Below the pieces are notes generated by a model. The model saw only the letters and a program-made list of their open reading frames with translations. It was not told the origin of the DNA and did not search any database. A program made the translations under genes and the position numbers. A stretch of 64,000 bases of DNA, from the NCBI GenBank assembly GCA_035650075.1, contig DASRII010000496.1, positions 12,732-76,731 on the forward strand, written 5' to 3'. Within the stretch, counting starts at the first letter, position 1. Every line of letters begins with the position of its first letter. Shown in pieces: positions 33,849-43,074 of the stretch. This DNA comes from DASSUC01 sp035650075 (GTDB lineage Bacteria > Actinomycetota > Actinomycetes > Mycobacteriales > Micromonosporaceae).

Positions 33849-35018
33849 ATGCGTCGGCGAGTCGTGTCAGCCGCTGTGCTGTTTACCGCGTTGGCGATGG
33901 CGGCCGGCTGCTCCAACAACAACAAGGGTCGCCCGGATCAGGCGGGCTTCGGCGGCCGATCCGACGGGGTGACCCCTTCGGCCTCGGCGTCCGCTTCGGT
34001 TACGCCGTCGCATTCGCCTGGTGCGAGCCCGAGTGCGCCGGCTACGACGTCGTCGTCGAGCAGCGGCGGCGGCCTCGGCCCGGTGACCCACTCGGCCATC
34101 GCCAGCAAGGCCGCTTTCGTGTGGAACCCCAACGCGTCGGCGGACTATACGGCGACCGGTAGTTACTGGTACAACTCGACCGGCGGCGGCATCTCGATCG
34201 CCCACACCAGCACCGGCCGGTACACGATCACCTACGCCGGTCTGGGCACCAGCGGCGGCGTCGCGCACGTCCAGGCGTACGGGAGCACCTCGAACTGGTG
34301 CAACGTGGTCAACTGGGGGGCCTCGGGGGCCGACGAGAAGGTCAACGTGGCCTGCTACGCCAGCAACACCGCGCCCGCGGACACGCAGTTCGTCGCGAAC
34401 TTCGCGGTCGGCCACCAGAGCACGGCGCACTTCAGCTACCTGTGGTCCGACCAGGCCTCGGCCACCGGGAAGCACAACGCCAACGTGACCTACCGGTACG
34501 ACTCCACCGGTCGCGAGCCGTGGATCGAGCGGATCAGCGCCGGCAAGTACCGCGTGTTCCTGCCGGCGTCCTACGACGAGCAGAACGAGCCGAACACGAT
34601 TCAGGTCACCACGTACGGCGCGTCAACATTCCGGTGCAAGGTCTCCAAGCCGTACGCCGGGGCGGGCATCCACGAAGTCCTGTGTACGGACGCGCCCGGA
34701 ACCCTGTACGACGCGAGGTTCGTGGTCAGCTTCAGCGCCGAGGGCAGCATCATCGGCCGTACCGACAACCGCTTCGGCGACTACACCCAGACCTCCGCCG
34801 GCGTCACCCAATCCGGTACCGGCGTCTACAACGTTCCCGCGCAGGAGATGGGCAGCCCGCGGGGACAGGTCGTCGCCACCGCGATCGGCAACACCGCGTC
34901 GTACTGCCACGTCGGCAACTGGTACCCGAGCAGCACCACGTTGATCATGGTGGTCCGCTGCTACGCGCCTAACGGTAGCCCGACCAACGCCGGCTTCCGG
35001 CTGGGGGTCAGCTGGTAA
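33849..35018 (+). CDS. Secreted lipoprotein, unknown function
   Basis: A 389-aa exported lipoprotein. The signal peptide ends in the lipobox MAAGC (Cys21). A Ser/Thr/Pro-rich linker (about 40-78) leads to three or more strand-rich repeats of about 90 residues. Each has a tyrosine-rich YxYxSTGR-like stretch and a paired Cys strand (NWCNVVNWGASG, TFRCKVSKPYAG, SYCHVGNWYPSS). The fold looks like an all-beta surface domain; I do not know a binding partner. It stands alone between minus-strand genes. Confidence 0.8.
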   Translation: MRRRVVSAAVLFTALAMAAGCSNNNKGRPDQAGFGGRSDGVTPSASASASVTPSHSPGASPSAPATTSSSSSGGGLGPVTHSAIASKAAFVWNPNASADYTATGSYWYNSTGGGISIAHTSTGRYTITYAGLGTSGGVAHVQAYGSTSNWCNVVNWGASGADEKVNVACYASNTAPADTQFVANFAVGHQSTAHFSYLWSDQASATGKHNANVTYRYDSTGREPWIERISAGKYRVFLPASYDEQNEPNTIQVTTYGASTFRCKVSKPYAGAGIHEVLCTDAPGTLYDARFVVSFSAEGSIIGRTDNRFGDYTQTSAGVTQSGTGVYNVPAQEMGSPRGQVVATAIGNTASYCHVGNWYPSSTTLIMVVRCYAPNGSPTNAGFRLGVSW

Positions 35019-35038
35019 CCGGGTTGGACGGTTGATCG

Positions 35039-35775
35039 TTAGCCGGCCCTCGGGATGCCGCGGATTTTACGGGCCGCGGCGGCGAACGCGGCAGCGGTGT
35101 GCCAGCGGTCGCCCGGCTTCTTGGCCATCGCATGCTCCACAATGGAGCGAACCGGCTTCGGCAAATTGGTCGGCAGCGGTGGCGGCTCGTCGGTGACGGT
35201 GCGGTACGCGACCTCGAACGGATTTTCGCCGTCGAACGGGGTGTGCCCGGTCAGGCAGTGGTATGCGATCACGCCTAGGGAGTAGATGTCCGAAAGCCTG
35301 CTGGGTGTTTCCCCCATGAGCTGCTCGGGCGAGGCGTGACGCAACGCGCTGACCGGCGGCACGTTGCCGGGGCGCATCAACCCGTAACAGTGCGCCAACC
35401 CGAAGACGGACAGCGCGACCGTCCCGTCCGGACGGATGAGTACCCGGTCGGGTCCCAGTTCGCGGTGGACGACTCCGATGTCGTGCACGGCCTGCAGGGC
35501 GTCGGCGATCCGGGACACGAGGTCCATGGTGCGGGCCGGTGTGAGCCGTCCCTCTCGGGTCAGTACCGCGCTCAGCGACTCACTCTCGACATACTCCATG
35601 ATCACGAACAGGCCGGCCTCGGGGCCGACGTCGAGATCGTAGACATCGACGATGTCGGGATGGTCGAGCCGGTACGGGCGAGGTTCTCGTCGACGGCGAT
35701 CCACACCTCGCCCAGCCCGCCGCGGTCGACCAGCTCCACCAAGCGGTACCGGTGACGCAGCACCTTTCCCTTCAC
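35039..35775 (-). pseudogene. Decayed Ser/Thr protein kinase (N-lobe deletion and dead active site)
   Basis: The first part, from GTG 35775, encodes the kinase start (VKGKVLRHRYRLVELVDRGG, GLGEVW) in one frame. After VDENLAR the matching sequence continues in another frame with PYRLDHPDIVDVYDL. The stretch that should hold the ATP lysine and helix-C glutamate is missing. Downstream the HRDLKPxN loop is HRELGPDR and DFG is VFG, so catalysis would be lost even without the deletion. The APE-like SPEQLMGE and the DIYSLGVIAYHCLTGHTPF block are kept. There is no transmembrane or sensor tail. The C-terminal part remains an open frame of 221 codons. Confidence 0.75.
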
Positions 35776-35836
35776 CGCACCGACGTTAGTGGCATGGAAC
35801 AAGAGCGGTCCGCCACAGATGGACGGGGACCCGGGA

Positions 35837-36220
35837 CTACGGAGTGAAGAATCCGGTCGCCGTATACCGGTTGCCGCTGACCGCGCCCGTGTAGGTGCAG
35901 GTGACCAGTGGGTGGCCGTGGCCCTGCACACCCCGCTCGATGCGGCCGGTCTGGCCGTCCGGCGTCACAAAGTCCAGTGACTTCCAGAGGAAGTTCGACG
36001 ACATCCCGACCACATGGAACGCGTCGGCGGACGACAGCTCGAAGACCGCGTCGACGGTGCCTAGCGAACCGCAGTCCAGCACGATGTGCAGCGTGTTTGC
36101 ATTGTCCGGGTCGGCCAGCGCGGGTCCGGCCGGCACCAGAGCCGCAGCCGCCGCGGCGCCGGCGACGGCGAGGGTGGCGATGGTACGACGGATCAGGGTG
36201 GGAACCTGTGGGTTCGTCAT
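35837..36220 (-). CDS. Small secreted protein
   Basis: A 127-aa protein with a signal peptide (RRTIATLAVAGAAAAAALV, cleavage near PALA-DP) and a mature strand-rich domain of about 90 residues with two cysteines (VLDCGSLGTVDAVF and TCTYTGAVSG). Similar small secreted proteins are frequent in actinomycetes with unknown roles. It lies 61 nt upstream of the decayed kinase on the same strand. Confidence 0.75.
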   Translation of the reverse strand: MTNPQVPTLIRRTIATLAVAGAAAAAALVPAGPALADPDNANTLHIVLDCGSLGTVDAVFELSSADAFHVVGMSSNFLWKSLDFVTPDGQTGRIERGVQGHGHPLVTCTYTGAVSGNRYTATGFFTP

Positions 36221-36384
36221 GACGACACGCTACGCCCTCGCGAGCGTCCCTGGTCTCGGCGACCTGCGCCGTGAGCTCGCACTGTCCACTGTGGATAACA
36301 TGGGAGCCCTTGCGCCCGGAGGCTTGTGAACGCTAACATCCGGACAGCCGGGCATCGACTACTGACGATAGTTGGAGGCCGGCC

Positions 36385-38208
36385 ATGCGTCGTAGGCGTG
36401 GAATGGCTGCTGCCCGGATGGTCGTCGTGGCGTTGGTGCTCGCCGCGGCTCCGGTTGTGCTCGTGGCCGGGTCGGAGGAGCCGGCACGGGCCTGGGACAA
36501 CGGCGTGGCGCCGACCCCACCGATGGGATGGAACAGCTACGACTCGTACAACTGGAACGTCACCGAGGCGCAGGTACGGGCCAACACCGACTACATGCGC
36601 GACAACCTGCGTTCGTTCGGTTGGCAGTACATCATCATCGACTGGGCGTGGTACTACCCGGGCAGCGGCACGGGCAGTCCGAACCAGGACGCGAACCTCA
36701 ACCCGCGGCTGCGGATGGACGGCAACGGCCGGCTGCTGCCGGACACAGTCCGGTTCCCGTCGGCGGCCGGTAGCAACGGGTTCCGGCCGCTGGCTGACTA
36801 TGTTCATGCCCAGGGCCTGAAGTTCGGTGTGCATCTGATGCGCGGTATCCCGCGGCAGGCCGTAGCCGACAATGTGCCGATTCTCGGCACGAGCTGCCGC
36901 GCCAACCAGATCAACAACGGTACGACCGCGGCCTGGCTGAACCTCATGTGGGGCCTGAACATGTCCAACCCCTGCGCCCAGGCTTACCTGGATTCGGTGT
37001 TCGCCCTGCTGGCTGGCTGGGGCGTGGACTACGTCAAGGTCGACGACATCGCCGCCCCCACGTACCGACAGTCCGAAGTGGACGGTTATCGGCTGGCGAT
37101 CCAACATAGCGGCCGGCCGATGGTGCTGAGCCTCTCCCCGGGACCGACACCGTTGTCGGCCGCGTCCCACGTGCGGGCCAACGCCCACATGTGGCGTGTC
37201 GTGAACGACCTGTGGGACAACTGGCCGACCGTGGACGCGGAGTTCACCGTACTGCGCGACTGGAATCCACACCGGGCTCCGGGCGCCTGGCCGGATCCGG
37301 ACATGATCCCGATCGGCCGGCTGTCCAAGCAAGGTCCCAACGGTCCACCGCGGTACTCCAACCTCACACCGGACGAGCAGCGCACTCTGATGACGCTGTG
37401 GTGCATCACTCGGTCGCCGCTGATGTGGGGTGGCAACCTGACCGAGAACCGGGCCGCTGAGCTGGCGCTGATGACCAACGCCGCGGTGCTGGCGGTGGAC
37501 CAGGCAAGCACCAACAATCGGCAGCTCGTCGGCGGCACGTTCCAGGTTTGGGCGGCCGATGTACCCAACTCGACCGATCGCTACGTGGCCCTGTTCAACC
37601 GGTCCGGCGGGACCGCCAATGTATCGGCCAGCCTGGCGGATCTGGGCATCGGCTCGGCCACGGTCACTGACCTGTGGTCCGGCGCCAACCTGGGCACGGC
37701 CACGGGCACACTCACTCGTGCGCTACCGGCCCACGGCGCTGGTCTCTACCGGCTGACCCCACTGACGACGGTCCCGCCACCGGCGACGTACAACCTCGTC
37801 GCCCGGCACAGCGGCAAGCTCGCGGACGTGTTCAACGCGTCTACCGCCGATGGCGCCAATATCGTGCAGTGGACGGCCAACGGGCAGACCAACCAGCGCT
37901 GGCGGTTCGCCGATGCCGGCGGCGGCTACTTCACGGTCGTCAGCGTCCACAGTGGCAAGTGTCTGGACGTTTTCGGCGGTACCAGTGCCACGGCCGACGG
38001 GGTACGGGTGGTCCAATGGGCCTGCCACGGTGGTACCAACCAACAGTGGCGCCTCCAGGATGCCGGCGGCGGGTACGTAAACCTCATCGTCCGGCACAGC
38101 AACAAATGCCTGGACGTCGCCGGCGCGTCCACCACCGACGGCGCCCAGCTCGTGCAGTGGACCTGCAACGGCGGCACCAGCCAACAATGGCAGCGGCGGC
38201 AGGTCTGA
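36385..38208 (+). CDS. Secreted GH27 alpha-galactosidase with ricin-type lectin domain
   Basis: A 607-aa exported glycoside hydrolase. The signal peptide ends near ARA-WDN. The GH27 catalytic barrel (about 35-390) starts with TPPMGWNSYDSYNW, has the nucleophile Asp in VDYVKVDD near residue 218 and the acid/base Asp in the NDLWDNW region near 275, followed by a C-terminal beta domain. A CBM13/ricin-B lectin (about 470-607) has three QxW-type repeats (TNQRWRF, TNQQWRL, TSQQWQR). It would release alpha-galactose from plant-type galactosides outside the cell. GGAGG precedes the ATG. The convergent ROK regulator next to it is a natural candidate for sugar control. Confidence 0.92.
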   Translation: MRRRRGMAAARMVVVALVLAAAPVVLVAGSEEPARAWDNGVAPTPPMGWNSYDSYNWNVTEAQVRANTDYMRDNLRSFGWQYIIIDWAWYYPGSGTGSPNQDANLNPRLRMDGNGRLLPDTVRFPSAAGSNGFRPLADYVHAQGLKFGVHLMRGIPRQAVADNVPILGTSCRANQINNGTTAAWLNLMWGLNMSNPCAQAYLDSVFALLAGWGVDYVKVDDIAAPTYRQSEVDGYRLAIQHSGRPMVLSLSPGPTPLSAASHVRANAHMWRVVNDLWDNWPTVDAEFTVLRDWNPHRAPGAWPDPDMIPIGRLSKQGPNGPPRYSNLTPDEQRTLMTLWCITRSPLMWGGNLTENRAAELALMTNAAVLAVDQASTNNRQLVGGTFQVWAADVPNSTDRYVALFNRSGGTANVSASLADLGIGSATVTDLWSGANLGTATGTLTRALPAHGAGLYRLTPLTTVPPPATYNLVARHSGKLADVFNASTADGANIVQWTANGQTNQRWRFADAGGGYFTVVSVHSGKCLDVFGGTSATADGVRVVQWACHGGTNQQWRLQDAGGGYVNLIVRHSNKCLDVAGASTTDGAQLVQWTCNGGTSQQWQRRQV

Positions 38209-38225
38209 CTGAGTTGGAAAGTGGG

Positions 38226-39551
38226 TCATAGCGGGAGGTCCGCGGTACGGCGGAGCCGCATCACGCCTCCTCGCGCGGATGCTTCGATCCCCAATGTTCC
38301 TTTGACGATCTCGCGTACCGCACCGAGCGCCGCCGGCATCACGGCGTCTTCGAGCGCGGAGCGGATCTTCTCGACGAGGAGTTCGCCGGCTTCGGCCAGC
38401 GTTCCGCCGATGACGATGGCGTCTGGGTTGTAGAGGCCGACGACAGCGCCGAGCGCGGTGCCGATCTGGCGTCCGGCATCGGCGATGAGCCGCCTGCAGA
38501 CGCTGTCCTTAGCGTTTGCCAGCCTTACCAGCTCGGACAGGTCCTTCATCGTAGGGTGGGCCTTCTGGGCCAGCCTGAGCAACTCTCCTCCGCCCGCGAT
38601 GAGCTCGACACAGCCGCGGTTGCCGCATCGGCACGGGTCGCCACTCGGATCGAGCGTGATGTGTCCGATCTCGCCGGCTGTACCGCTGGCGCCCCGGAAG
38701 ACCTCACCGTTGATGATGATTCCTCCGCCGATGCCGGTGGCGGCCTTGACGTAGAGCATGCACCGCACATGGGCGCCGCCACGGCGAGACTGACCTATCA
38801 CGCCGATGGTGTACTCGGCGAGGGCGCCGAGGTTGGCGTCGTTGTCCAGCAGTACCGGACAGTCCAGCCACTGACGCAACGCCTCGATGGGGTGGTCGCG
38901 GTTCCACTTCTCGCCGAGAATCTGCGAGCCGATCTGCTCGTCGAACGTCACCGGTGCGGAGATTCCGACACAGGCGCAGACGAGTGAGCGACGATCGCCA
39001 CCGAGCGCGGCGAGGGCGTCCTCGAGCAAGCGCGCCGCGACATCGAACGCGTGCTGCGGATCGGCGTTGGGGTCGCCGAGGCGTTGTTTGCCCACGCGGT
39101 GTTCGTCGCTGCCGATCTCCTGCGCGACGACACAGACGCGCTGTCGGCCGATCTCGATACCGGCTACGAGCCCGGCCCGGCGGCTGAGTCCCACGGCTTC
39201 GGCGGACCGACCGCGCGCGGAGGGCGTCTGGCGGGCCACGACCTCCTTGCGGAGCAGGCCATGCGCATCGAGTTCGGCCAGTGCGTTGAGCACCGTGACC
39301 CGGGAGAGGTGAGTCAGGTGGGCCAGCTCCGACCTCGTCTGCGGACCGTTGGCGCGGAGCACGTCCGCCACGCGCCGCGTCGGACCTGCCAGTCCCTCCT
39401 GCGGCGACCACCAACGTCGCGGGGCCAACCCGCGGGTGCCCACGTGCGTCAGCCTTGCCCTGCTGATGATTTCTGTCAACAGCACGACCTGGAACGGGGT
39501 AGCGGCGTCCGATAGGCCCGACTCAACGTCAACACGTTGCGCTACGGGCAT
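38226..39551 (-). CDS. ROK-family transcriptional regulator
   Basis: A 441-aa ROK repressor: a winged helix-turn-helix near residues 60-110 (RSELAHLTHLSRVTVLNALA) and a sugar-kinase-like domain with DNDANLGALAEY, GIGGGIIINGEVFRGA, the GEIGH motif and the zinc site CRCGNRGCVE. Such proteins repress sugar-uptake and glycosidase genes and respond to a sugar or sugar phosphate. It ends 17 nt from the stop of the convergent GH27 gene, so alpha-galactoside control is plausible, although the operator is not identified. Confidence 0.88.
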   Translation of the reverse strand: MPVAQRVDVESGLSDAATPFQVVLLTEIISRARLTHVGTRGLAPRRWWSPQEGLAGPTRRVADVLRANGPQTRSELAHLTHLSRVTVLNALAELDAHGLLRKEVVARQTPSARGRSAEAVGLSRRAGLVAGIEIGRQRVCVVAQEIGSDEHRVGKQRLGDPNADPQHAFDVAARLLEDALAALGGDRRSLVCACVGISAPVTFDEQIGSQILGEKWNRDHPIEALRQWLDCPVLLDNDANLGALAEYTIGVIGQSRRGGAHVRCMLYVKAATGIGGGIIINGEVFRGASGTAGEIGHITLDPSGDPCRCGNRGCVELIAGGGELLRLAQKAHPTMKDLSELVRLANAKDSVCRRLIADAGRQIGTALGAVVGLYNPDAIVIGGTLAEAGELLVEKIRSALEDAVMPAALGAVREIVKGTLGIEASARGGVMRLRRTADLPL

Positions 39552-39688
39552 CGATTTGCGCCATTTGATGATGTCGACAGTCGCCCACTAGACACAAATG
39601 AGGTCGTGGCTCATCCTAGGTTGATCCGGGCGCCTGAACGATCGTTAGAGAGCGGCGGCATGCCGCGACCGATACTGGCAGGTGCGCG

Positions 39689-40483
39689 ATGACGGCGAAC
39701 GACAGCAACCAGCGGCGTGGTTGGTTGGCCAGTCTGGGGAGGGGCCAGGGTCCCGAATTCTGGATCGCGGTGCTCACCTCGGTCGCGGTCGGTGTGCTGC
39801 GGATCCTGGGCTTGGTCAGCCTCGAGGTCGTCCTCGGCGCCGTGCTCGGTGGACTGTCACTGCTGGCGTTTGGCGCCGTCGGTCACCGCCGTGAGCTGAG
39901 TGAACTTCGGTCGATACTGGTCGAACTGTCGAGCAAGCTGAGCCTGCACCACAACGGTGGCGTACCGGCGGATCTGTTCTTCCTCCGCAGCATGGCGGAC
40001 TTCGCCGATCAGCTCTCGCGAGCGACCGACATACGACTCCTCGGCGTGACACTGAGCAGGATGCTCGAACGCAACGGCGCAGAGATCGCCCGCCGGCTCA
40101 AGGTGGGTGCGCGCGTGCGAGTGATCATCCTCGACCCGAAGGGTCTCGGCATCAGCCAGGCCGGACTTCGGCTCCCGGTCGGGACGGAACATTACTTCGA
40201 GCAACGCCTCGAGGTAACCATCGCGCAGACCCAGGCACTCAAAAAGCAATACGCACAAGGCGAGCTCGAGGTACGGCTGGTGCCGGGCCTGCCGCCGATA
40301 GCACTGTCCATTTTGGACCCCGACACGCCACACGGTCGCATCTACGTAGAGATCTATGCCACCGAATGGCTCCGGGACCACCCGGTGTTCTGCCTACACG
40401 CCCGACGAGACGGCCACTTCTATGCCGACTACCTCGAACAGTTCGAGAGTCTGTGGGAGACCGCCCGTCCACTGTGGCCCTGA
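39689..40483 (+). CDS. Membrane-anchored hypothetical protein
   Basis: A 264-aa protein with two N-terminal membrane helices (about 22-65; FWIAVLTSVAVGVLRILGLV, LEVVLGAVLGGLSLLAFGAV) followed by a cytoplasmic alpha/beta domain with RLLGVTLSRML, GARVRVIILDPKG and GRIYVEIYATEWL. The strand order looks like a phospholipase-D-type fold, but no HKD motif is present. I do not know a function. Its end overlaps the convergent membrane gene by 55 nt. Confidence 0.65.
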   Translation: MTANDSNQRRGWLASLGRGQGPEFWIAVLTSVAVGVLRILGLVSLEVVLGAVLGGLSLLAFGAVGHRRELSELRSILVELSSKLSLHHNGGVPADLFFLRSMADFADQLSRATDIRLLGVTLSRMLERNGAEIARRLKVGARVRVIILDPKGLGISQAGLRLPVGTEHYFEQRLEVTIAQTQALKKQYAQGELEVRLVPGLPPIALSILDPDTPHGRIYVEIYATEWLRDHPVFCLHARRDGHFYADYLEQFESLWETARPLWP

Positions 40484-40989
40484 TCGCCGTGCTGGCGGCG
40501 GCCGTACGAGGTCATGCCGCGCGGCTTGTAGACAGCCAGGACGGTCGCGACAACGAGCAACATCACGGCGAGGGCCGAATGCAGTGTTACCGACGGGCTT
40601 CGCAACATCGCCTCACCGTCGGCGGTGAGTGTTGTGCTGGCGGCGATGTTGGCCAGTGCAGTTAGCGTCTGCATGTATAGCAGCAGCACCCCGACGGCGC
40701 CGATGTTGATGACCAGCTTGAAGATCACCCAGTAGTGACGCACCAGTCCCCATGCGGTACCCAGTGATTGGATCAACCCCGTCACCAGTGACGCCACGGC
40801 AAGCGGTACGAGCGCCGCCCAGCCCGCCGGTTCCAGCACCAGGTAGACCGCGCGCACTGTGCCGGTGTCGCGGCTGCCGACGGCGGTGATGCCGAGTGCG
40901 AGAAAGACCAAGACCGCGCCCAGCCAGCCCACCGAAGTCATGATGTGGCCCGTCAGCACGAGCCGGCTCCACGCCGGCCTCATCCCCAT
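40429..40989 (-). CDS. DUF2269-like integral membrane protein
   Basis: A 186-aa protein with about four membrane helices: a start helix with LTGHIMTSVGWLGAVLVFLA, the motif LEPAGWAALVPLAVASLVTG, VIFKLVINIGAVGVLLLYMQ and a last helix SALAVMLLVVATVLAVYKPR. His in HIMTSVGW and an H before the last helix could bind a cofactor. It is the second gene of a two-gene operon behind a 38-aa membrane protein (10-nt overlap). The divergent TetR gene probably controls it. The C-terminus is antisense to the upstream plus-strand gene. Confidence 0.7.
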   Translation of the reverse strand: MGMRPAWSRLVLTGHIMTSVGWLGAVLVFLALGITAVGSRDTGTVRAVYLVLEPAGWAALVPLAVASLVTGLIQSLGTAWGLVRHYWVIFKLVINIGAVGVLLLYMQTLTALANIAASTTLTADGEAMLRSPSVTLHSALAVMLLVVATVLAVYKPRGMTSYGRRQHGDQGHSGRAVSHRLSNCSR

Positions 40990-41096
40990 GTCATGTGTCG
41001 CCCAGGACCGTGACCGTTGCCGACCAGCAGCAGTACGACGAACAGCGCCACGATGATCACTGTGACGGCAACGCCGACCTTCACCCAGCGAGGCAT
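40980..41096 (-). CDS. 38-aa single-span membrane protein, leaderless
   Basis: The frame encodes MPRWVKVGVAVTVIIVALFV plus a short tail with GNGHGPGRHM: one membrane helix and a His/Gly-rich C-terminus. Similar tiny proteins precede DUF2269-type genes in other actinomycetes (recalled, not checked). No ribosome site is present. The -10 box (41104-41109) ends 7 nt before the ATG, so the mRNA probably begins at the start codon. It overlaps the next gene by 10 nt. Confidence 0.65.
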   Translation of the reverse strand: MPRWVKVGVAVTVIIVALFVVLLLVGNGHGPGRHMTWG

Positions 41097-41103
41097 GTCT
41101 GCC

Positions 41104-41131
41104 AGTTTACGAGACAGAGTGTCACTGTCAA
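41104..41131 (-). promoter_or_regulatory. Sigma-70-type promoter of the small membrane operon
   Basis: On the minus strand TTGACA (41131-41126) and TAAACT (41109-41104) are separated by 16 nt. The predicted transcription start coincides with the ATG at 41096, giving a leaderless transcript. Confidence 0.6.
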
Positions 41132-41136
41132 GACAG
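41113..41136. promoter_or_regulatory. Probable TetR operator overlapping the promoter
   Basis: Three half-sites lie in a row: GACAG (41113-41117), CTGTC (41125-41129) and GACAG (41132-41136). They form a 5-7-5 and a 5-2-5 inverted repeat. They cover the -35 box and spacer of the minus-strand promoter and lie 25 nt before the divergent TetR gene, an arrangement expected for autoregulation. Confidence 0.5.
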
Positions 41137-41160
41137 ACTGTATGGCAGTCGACGACGAGT

Positions 41161-41754
41161 ATGCTACAACTCGTGCCAAAGCTGTGGAACGACACGATCG
41201 ACGCGCACCGCCAGCAGGTTCGCGAGGCGATCATGTCCACCACCGCCGTCCTCGTGGACGAGCACGGGTTGCTCGGGGTGACGATGTCGCAGATCGCCGA
41301 ACAGACCGGCATCGGACGAGCCACCCTGTACAAGTACTTCCCAGACGTCGAAGCCATCCTGCACGCGTGGCACGAGCGGCAAATTCACGCCCACCTCGGT
41401 CAGCTCGCTACAGTCGCCGAGCGGCATTCCGACCCCAATCTCCGCCTGGAAGCTGTCCTGCGGACGTACGCCGACATCGCTCATCAGTCGCAAGGACACC
41501 GCGACACCGAACTGACCGCACTCCTGCACCGGAGCGACCAGATCGCCGCCGCCGAACACCACCTGCACGGCATGCTCACCGGCCTGATCAGCGACGGTAT
41601 CGCCGCCGGAGCCGTCCGCGACGACATGGCCCCGGCCGAACTGGCTAGCTTCTGCCTGCACGCGCTCACCGCGGCTCGTGGCGCGACATCGAAAGCGGAA
41701 GTACATCGCCTCGTCGCCGTTACGCTCGCTGGACTGCAGCCGCCCAACGACTGA
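41161..41754 (+). CDS. TetR-family transcriptional regulator
   Basis: A 197-aa regulator. The DNA-binding helix-turn-helix is at about residues 30-60 (HGLLGVTMSQIAEQTGIGRA then TLYKYFPDVEAIL). The ligand-binding domain is helical with HLHGMLTGLISDGIAAGAV. ATG 41161 is used; a GTG 12 nt later would give the more usual VPKLW start. It is divergent from the 38-aa/DUF2269-like operon, with dyads between them that look like its operator. Confidence 0.9.
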   Translation: MLQLVPKLWNDTIDAHRQQVREAIMSTTAVLVDEHGLLGVTMSQIAEQTGIGRATLYKYFPDVEAILHAWHERQIHAHLGQLATVAERHSDPNLRLEAVLRTYADIAHQSQGHRDTELTALLHRSDQIAAAEHHLHGMLTGLISDGIAAGAVRDDMAPAELASFCLHALTAARGATSKAEVHRLVAVTLAGLQPPND

Positions 41755-41764
41755 CCGTCCCGGG

Positions 41765-42928
41765 TCAGCCGAGCGTGACCTCCGCGGTGTGGCAGCCTCG
41801 CAGGACCGCGAGGAGTTGCGCTTCGTCCTCGATCAGGGATGCCGCCTTGGCCATCGGGCGCTGGAAGAACGTGACCTGTACCCGCAGCGTTTTGCTCTTC
41901 TTCTGAGCTCGCCAGGTGGCGACGACCTCGCCGTCGACGACGAGTGTGCCGGGCGCCGCAACCGGCGGCCAGACCGCCTTGCGCTGTGCCGGGTCGGGCA
42001 CCAGGGTGGCCCGGTCGCGGCCGAGCACGTATGGGTCGTTCGGGGGGAGCAGGCGCGCGCCGGCCGGCGGCTGAGCCTTCTTCAACTCGTCGATGTCGGT
42101 ACGCAGGATCGAACCCGTCGCACCGTCGAAGCTCACCTCTTGCAGGTCGGCGGCCAGCTCGGTGAACCGTCTCCGGGCGGCGGCGACTCCGGTTCTGGTC
42201 CAGTCGGCGAAGTCGTTCGGCGTCGCGGGCCCGTAGCAGCGGAGAAACCGCCGGAGCAGGTCCCGGCCGGCGTCCAGCGCGGCGGCCGATCCGACCGTGG
42301 GAGCCTCGGCTCCCAACCACTCGTCGATCCGGATGTACCAGACCTCCCGAGCGGAGCGCGGTGCGATGCAATAGACGCCGACGGCACCGGGCAGCAGGAA
42401 CAGGCTCTCGTCGACGTGCCGGGAGCCGCAACGCTCGCACCACAACGACATCGCCTCGGGCAGCCGGGCCGTGATGGCCGCGCTCAGCTCGCCCCTGGCC
42501 CGCGCACCGCCGGCCAGTTCGGCGTGCGCGGCGTCGACCACCCGGGTCAGCGCTTCGCTCGGCCCGATACCCGAATCGGCCATTCGTTTGCAGGTGACCT
42601 CGCCGATCGTCGCGCGCAGCGACGCGTCGTCGGCGTCGATGCCGCCGACTGTGAAGACGGCAAGGTCCTCCCGTGGCACCAGCGCGGCTGCCATGCGCGG
42701 GCCGTGTACCTCGACGAGAGTCTTGTCCGACAACGCCGCGGACACCCGGTCCTCCGAGATGCCGTTGACCCTGGCCAGCAGCGCCGCTTGGGCCGAGCCA
42801 GGCGGGCTGTTGCGTACGCTGCAGGCCGCAACCGCTTCGGTCATCCGCGCCTCACCCAGCCTCCGCGCCAAGTGTTGTCGGCGTAGTCGAAATGCCAGCA
42901 CCTGCCGGCGAGTTGTCGTCAGCACCAC
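41765..42928 (-). CDS. Winged-helix AlkZ-like DNA-binding protein
   Basis: A 387-aa protein of the HTH_42/AlkZ class: TTTRRQVLAFRLRRQHLARR at the start, GPRMAAALVPREDLAVF, a C-terminal FRxP-like part with PPNDPYVLGRDRATLVPD and VVDGEVVATWRAQKKSK. Relatives are DNA glycosylases that unhook crosslinks or protect producers from genotoxic metabolites; others are uncharacterised. It is not in the peptide cluster, so a resistance role is not implied. GTG 42928 is used because GAAGGGA lies 5 nt upstream. Confidence 0.85.
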   Translation of the reverse strand: MVLTTTRRQVLAFRLRRQHLARRLGEARMTEAVAACSVRNSPPGSAQAALLARVNGISEDRVSAALSDKTLVEVHGPRMAAALVPREDLAVFTVGGIDADDASLRATIGEVTCKRMADSGIGPSEALTRVVDAAHAELAGGARARGELSAAITARLPEAMSLWCERCGSRHVDESLFLLPGAVGVYCIAPRSAREVWYIRIDEWLGAEAPTVGSAAALDAGRDLLRRFLRCYGPATPNDFADWTRTGVAAARRRFTELAADLQEVSFDGATGSILRTDIDELKKAQPPAGARLLPPNDPYVLGRDRATLVPDPAQRKAVWPPVAAPGTLVVDGEVVATWRAQKKSKTLRVQVTFFQRPMAKAASLIEDEAQLLAVLRGCHTAEVTLG

Positions 42929-43074
42929 GCCAGTCCCTTCAGTCCGCCCGAGAGCCGCCCGCCCGCTCGCCACAAAGCGGATCGTTCCTCAGCAGTGCCG
43001 GGAGTGATTGTTGACGAGCGGGGGCCGCCGCGGGGAGGCTACTCCGAAACTCTTTCGGTTTTGGTGGTGCGGCC

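Noticed and set aside
41740..41775. Terminator between the TetR and AlkZ-like genes
   Set aside because: Only a 6-bp stem (CTGACC/GGTCAG) overlapping both stop codons; too weak to call.
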